Shown here: piece after piece, positions 11,667 through 12,130 of the stretch | Layout: each line of letters begins with the position of its first letter | How positions within the stretch are numbered: position 1 is the stretch's first letter | NCBI GenBank assembly: GCA_001775445.1 | Contig: MEWV01000001.1 | Coordinates: 1-12,130, forward strand | Length of the DNA stretch: 12,130 nt | Direction: 5' to 3' | DNA from: Candidatus Adlerbacteria bacterium RIFCSPHIGHO2_02_FULL_54_18 | Lineage (GTDB): Bacteria; Patescibacteriota; Minisyncoccia; Phycocordibacterales; SBAW01 | The notes under the pieces: model-generated | The model's input: the letters and a program-made list of their open reading frames with translations, nothing else | Told to the model about the DNA's origin: nothing | Databases searched by the model: none | Translations under genes and position numbers: made by a program

Positions 11667-11742
11667 TGGTACACCCTGAAGGACTCGAACCTTCGACCCC
11701 GCCCGTGTGAAGGGCGTGCTCTACCAACTGAGCTAAGGGTGC
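11667..11742 (-). tRNA. tRNA-Val(CAC), CCA encoded
   Basis: A 76-nt cloverleaf. The acceptor arms are GCACCCT / AGGGTGT, so the first pair is G1-U72 rather than G-C. The D arm is GCTC...GAGC. The anticodon stem CGCCC/GGGCG holds loop TTCACAC, giving anticodon CAC (valine GUG). The T arm is GAAGG-TTCGAGT-CCTTC. The discriminator is A and CCA is encoded. It is divergent from tRNA-Ala(TGC) across an AT-rich spacer. Confidence 0.92.
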
Positions 11743-11825
11743 GCAGGAGTTATCCTACCCCAAAATTTTTAATTTTAAAGTAGTACTTTTTATTTTAATC
11801 AAAAAAGGATACAGTAATATTACAC

Positions 11826-11898
11826 GGGCCCGTAGCTCACTTGGTAGAGCGCCTCATTTGCAATGAGGAGGTAACCGGTTCGATCCCGGTCGGGTCCA
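11826..11898 (+). tRNA. tRNA-Ala(TGC), CCA not encoded
   Basis: A 73-nt cloverleaf. Acceptor arms GGGCCCG / CGGGTCC carry G3:U70. The anticodon stem CCTCA/TGAGG holds loop TTTGCAA, so the anticodon is TGC. The T arm is ACCGG-TTCGATC-CCGGT. Its first 28 bases are identical to tRNA-Ala(GGC), but unlike that gene it has a normal T loop and lacks encoded CCA. The AT-rich 83-nt region upstream contains TAATAT (11815-11820) 5 nt before the tRNA, too close for a usual -10, and no clear -35. Confidence 0.95.
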
Positions 11899-11913
11899 CA
11901 ATTCAATCTTTTT

Positions 11914-12130
11914 CTACTCTATCTCATCTATCTTACTCGCAAGGATAAAGTCGTTTTCGGAGAGGCCGTCTATTGAGTGGGTCATGAGCTCCAGCGAGAG
12001 TGTGTTATACGAAATGGAAAAGTCGGGGTGGTGTCCCTCCTGCTCAGCCAGCTTGGCAACCTTGTTTACATACTCCATCGTTTTTACAAAGTTTTCAAAA
12101 GTAAAAGTGCACGCAAGCATGTTGCCGCCG
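11914..12130 (-). CDS. Pterin-4a-carbinolamine dehydratase (PCD/DCoH family), 5' end outside window
   Basis: The C-terminal 71 residues of a PCD-family protein, which dehydrates 4a-hydroxytetrahydropterin in pterin recycling. The active-site stretch EGHHPDFSISYNTLSLEL and the THSIDGLSENDFILASKID end match the family closely. The frame remains open to the right edge; an in-frame ATG at 12120 is probably internal, because about 20-30 family residues normally precede the TFTFENF segment. It is convergent with tRNA-Ala(TGC), 15 nt apart. No aromatic amino acid hydroxylase or folate gene is in view, so the pathway it serves here is unknown. Confidence 0.88.
   Translation of the reverse strand, partial: GGNMLACTFTFENFVKTMEYVNKVAKLAEQEGHHPDFSISYNTLSLELMTHSIDGLSENDFILASKIDEIE

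Noticed and set aside
11779..11791. AAAGTA-G-TACTTT palindrome in the spacer between the divergent tRNA genes
   Set aside because: Only 6 bp, AT-rich and without neighbouring sites; could occur by chance.
1..12130. CRISPR array, transposase, integrase or prophage genes
   Set aside because: No spaced direct repeats and no such protein motifs were seen in any frame.

Overview
The window reads as a piece of a Patescibacteria (Candidate Phyla Radiation) chromosome, most like a parcubacterial lineage. The assignment is an inference. It rests on a DUF5671-type membrane protein and a DUF5667-like secreted protein (both familiar from such genomes), very compact gene packing, shortened ATP synthase delta and epsilon subunits, and several genes with no Shine-Dalgarno sequence. 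There is no rRNA or phylogenetic marker set here to fix the lineage.

Layout on the minus strand, read right to left: a complete F1Fo-ATP synthase operon runs atpB-atpE-atpF-atpH-atpA-atpG, then two AT-richer non-ATPase genes (a NYN-domain putative ribonuclease and a 119-residue unknown protein), then atpD-atpC and a tRNA-Ala(GGC). Beyond it lie a five-helix membrane protein with a ten-proline run, a flavodoxin-fold NAD(P)H:quinone oxidoreductase, ychF, and a DUF5671 membrane protein cut by the left edge and overlapping ychF by 8 nt.

Right part: a short divergent intergenic region separates atpB from a plus-strand secreted DUF5667-like gene, followed by tRNA-Ala(CGC) and tRNA-Pro(CGG). Next come two small minus-strand genes with strong ribosome binding sites and intrinsic terminators, a minus-strand tRNA-Val(CAC), a plus-strand tRNA-Ala(TGC), and the C-terminal part of a pterin-4a-carbinolamine dehydratase gene cut by the right edge. 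Three alanine isoacceptors (GGC, CGC, TGC) occur within 9 kb.

The most unusual signal is a set of near-perfect palindromes inside or at the ends of ATP synthase genes. One lies in a variable loop of atpG, one near the start of atpH, one at the very 3' end of atpA, and one spans the atpD stop and the atpC start region. Two share GTC(A/G)GAC / GTCTGAC arms and all stay in frame. They look like a family of small palindromic elements that insert into genes, comparable in behaviour to the Rickettsia palindromic elements. Other points of interest are several promoters placed so close to start codons that transcripts would be leaderless, a promoter-plus-terminator pair antisense to the NYN gene that could make a short RNA, a YchF without its coiled-coil domain, and a tRNA-Ala with a swapped T-loop pair.
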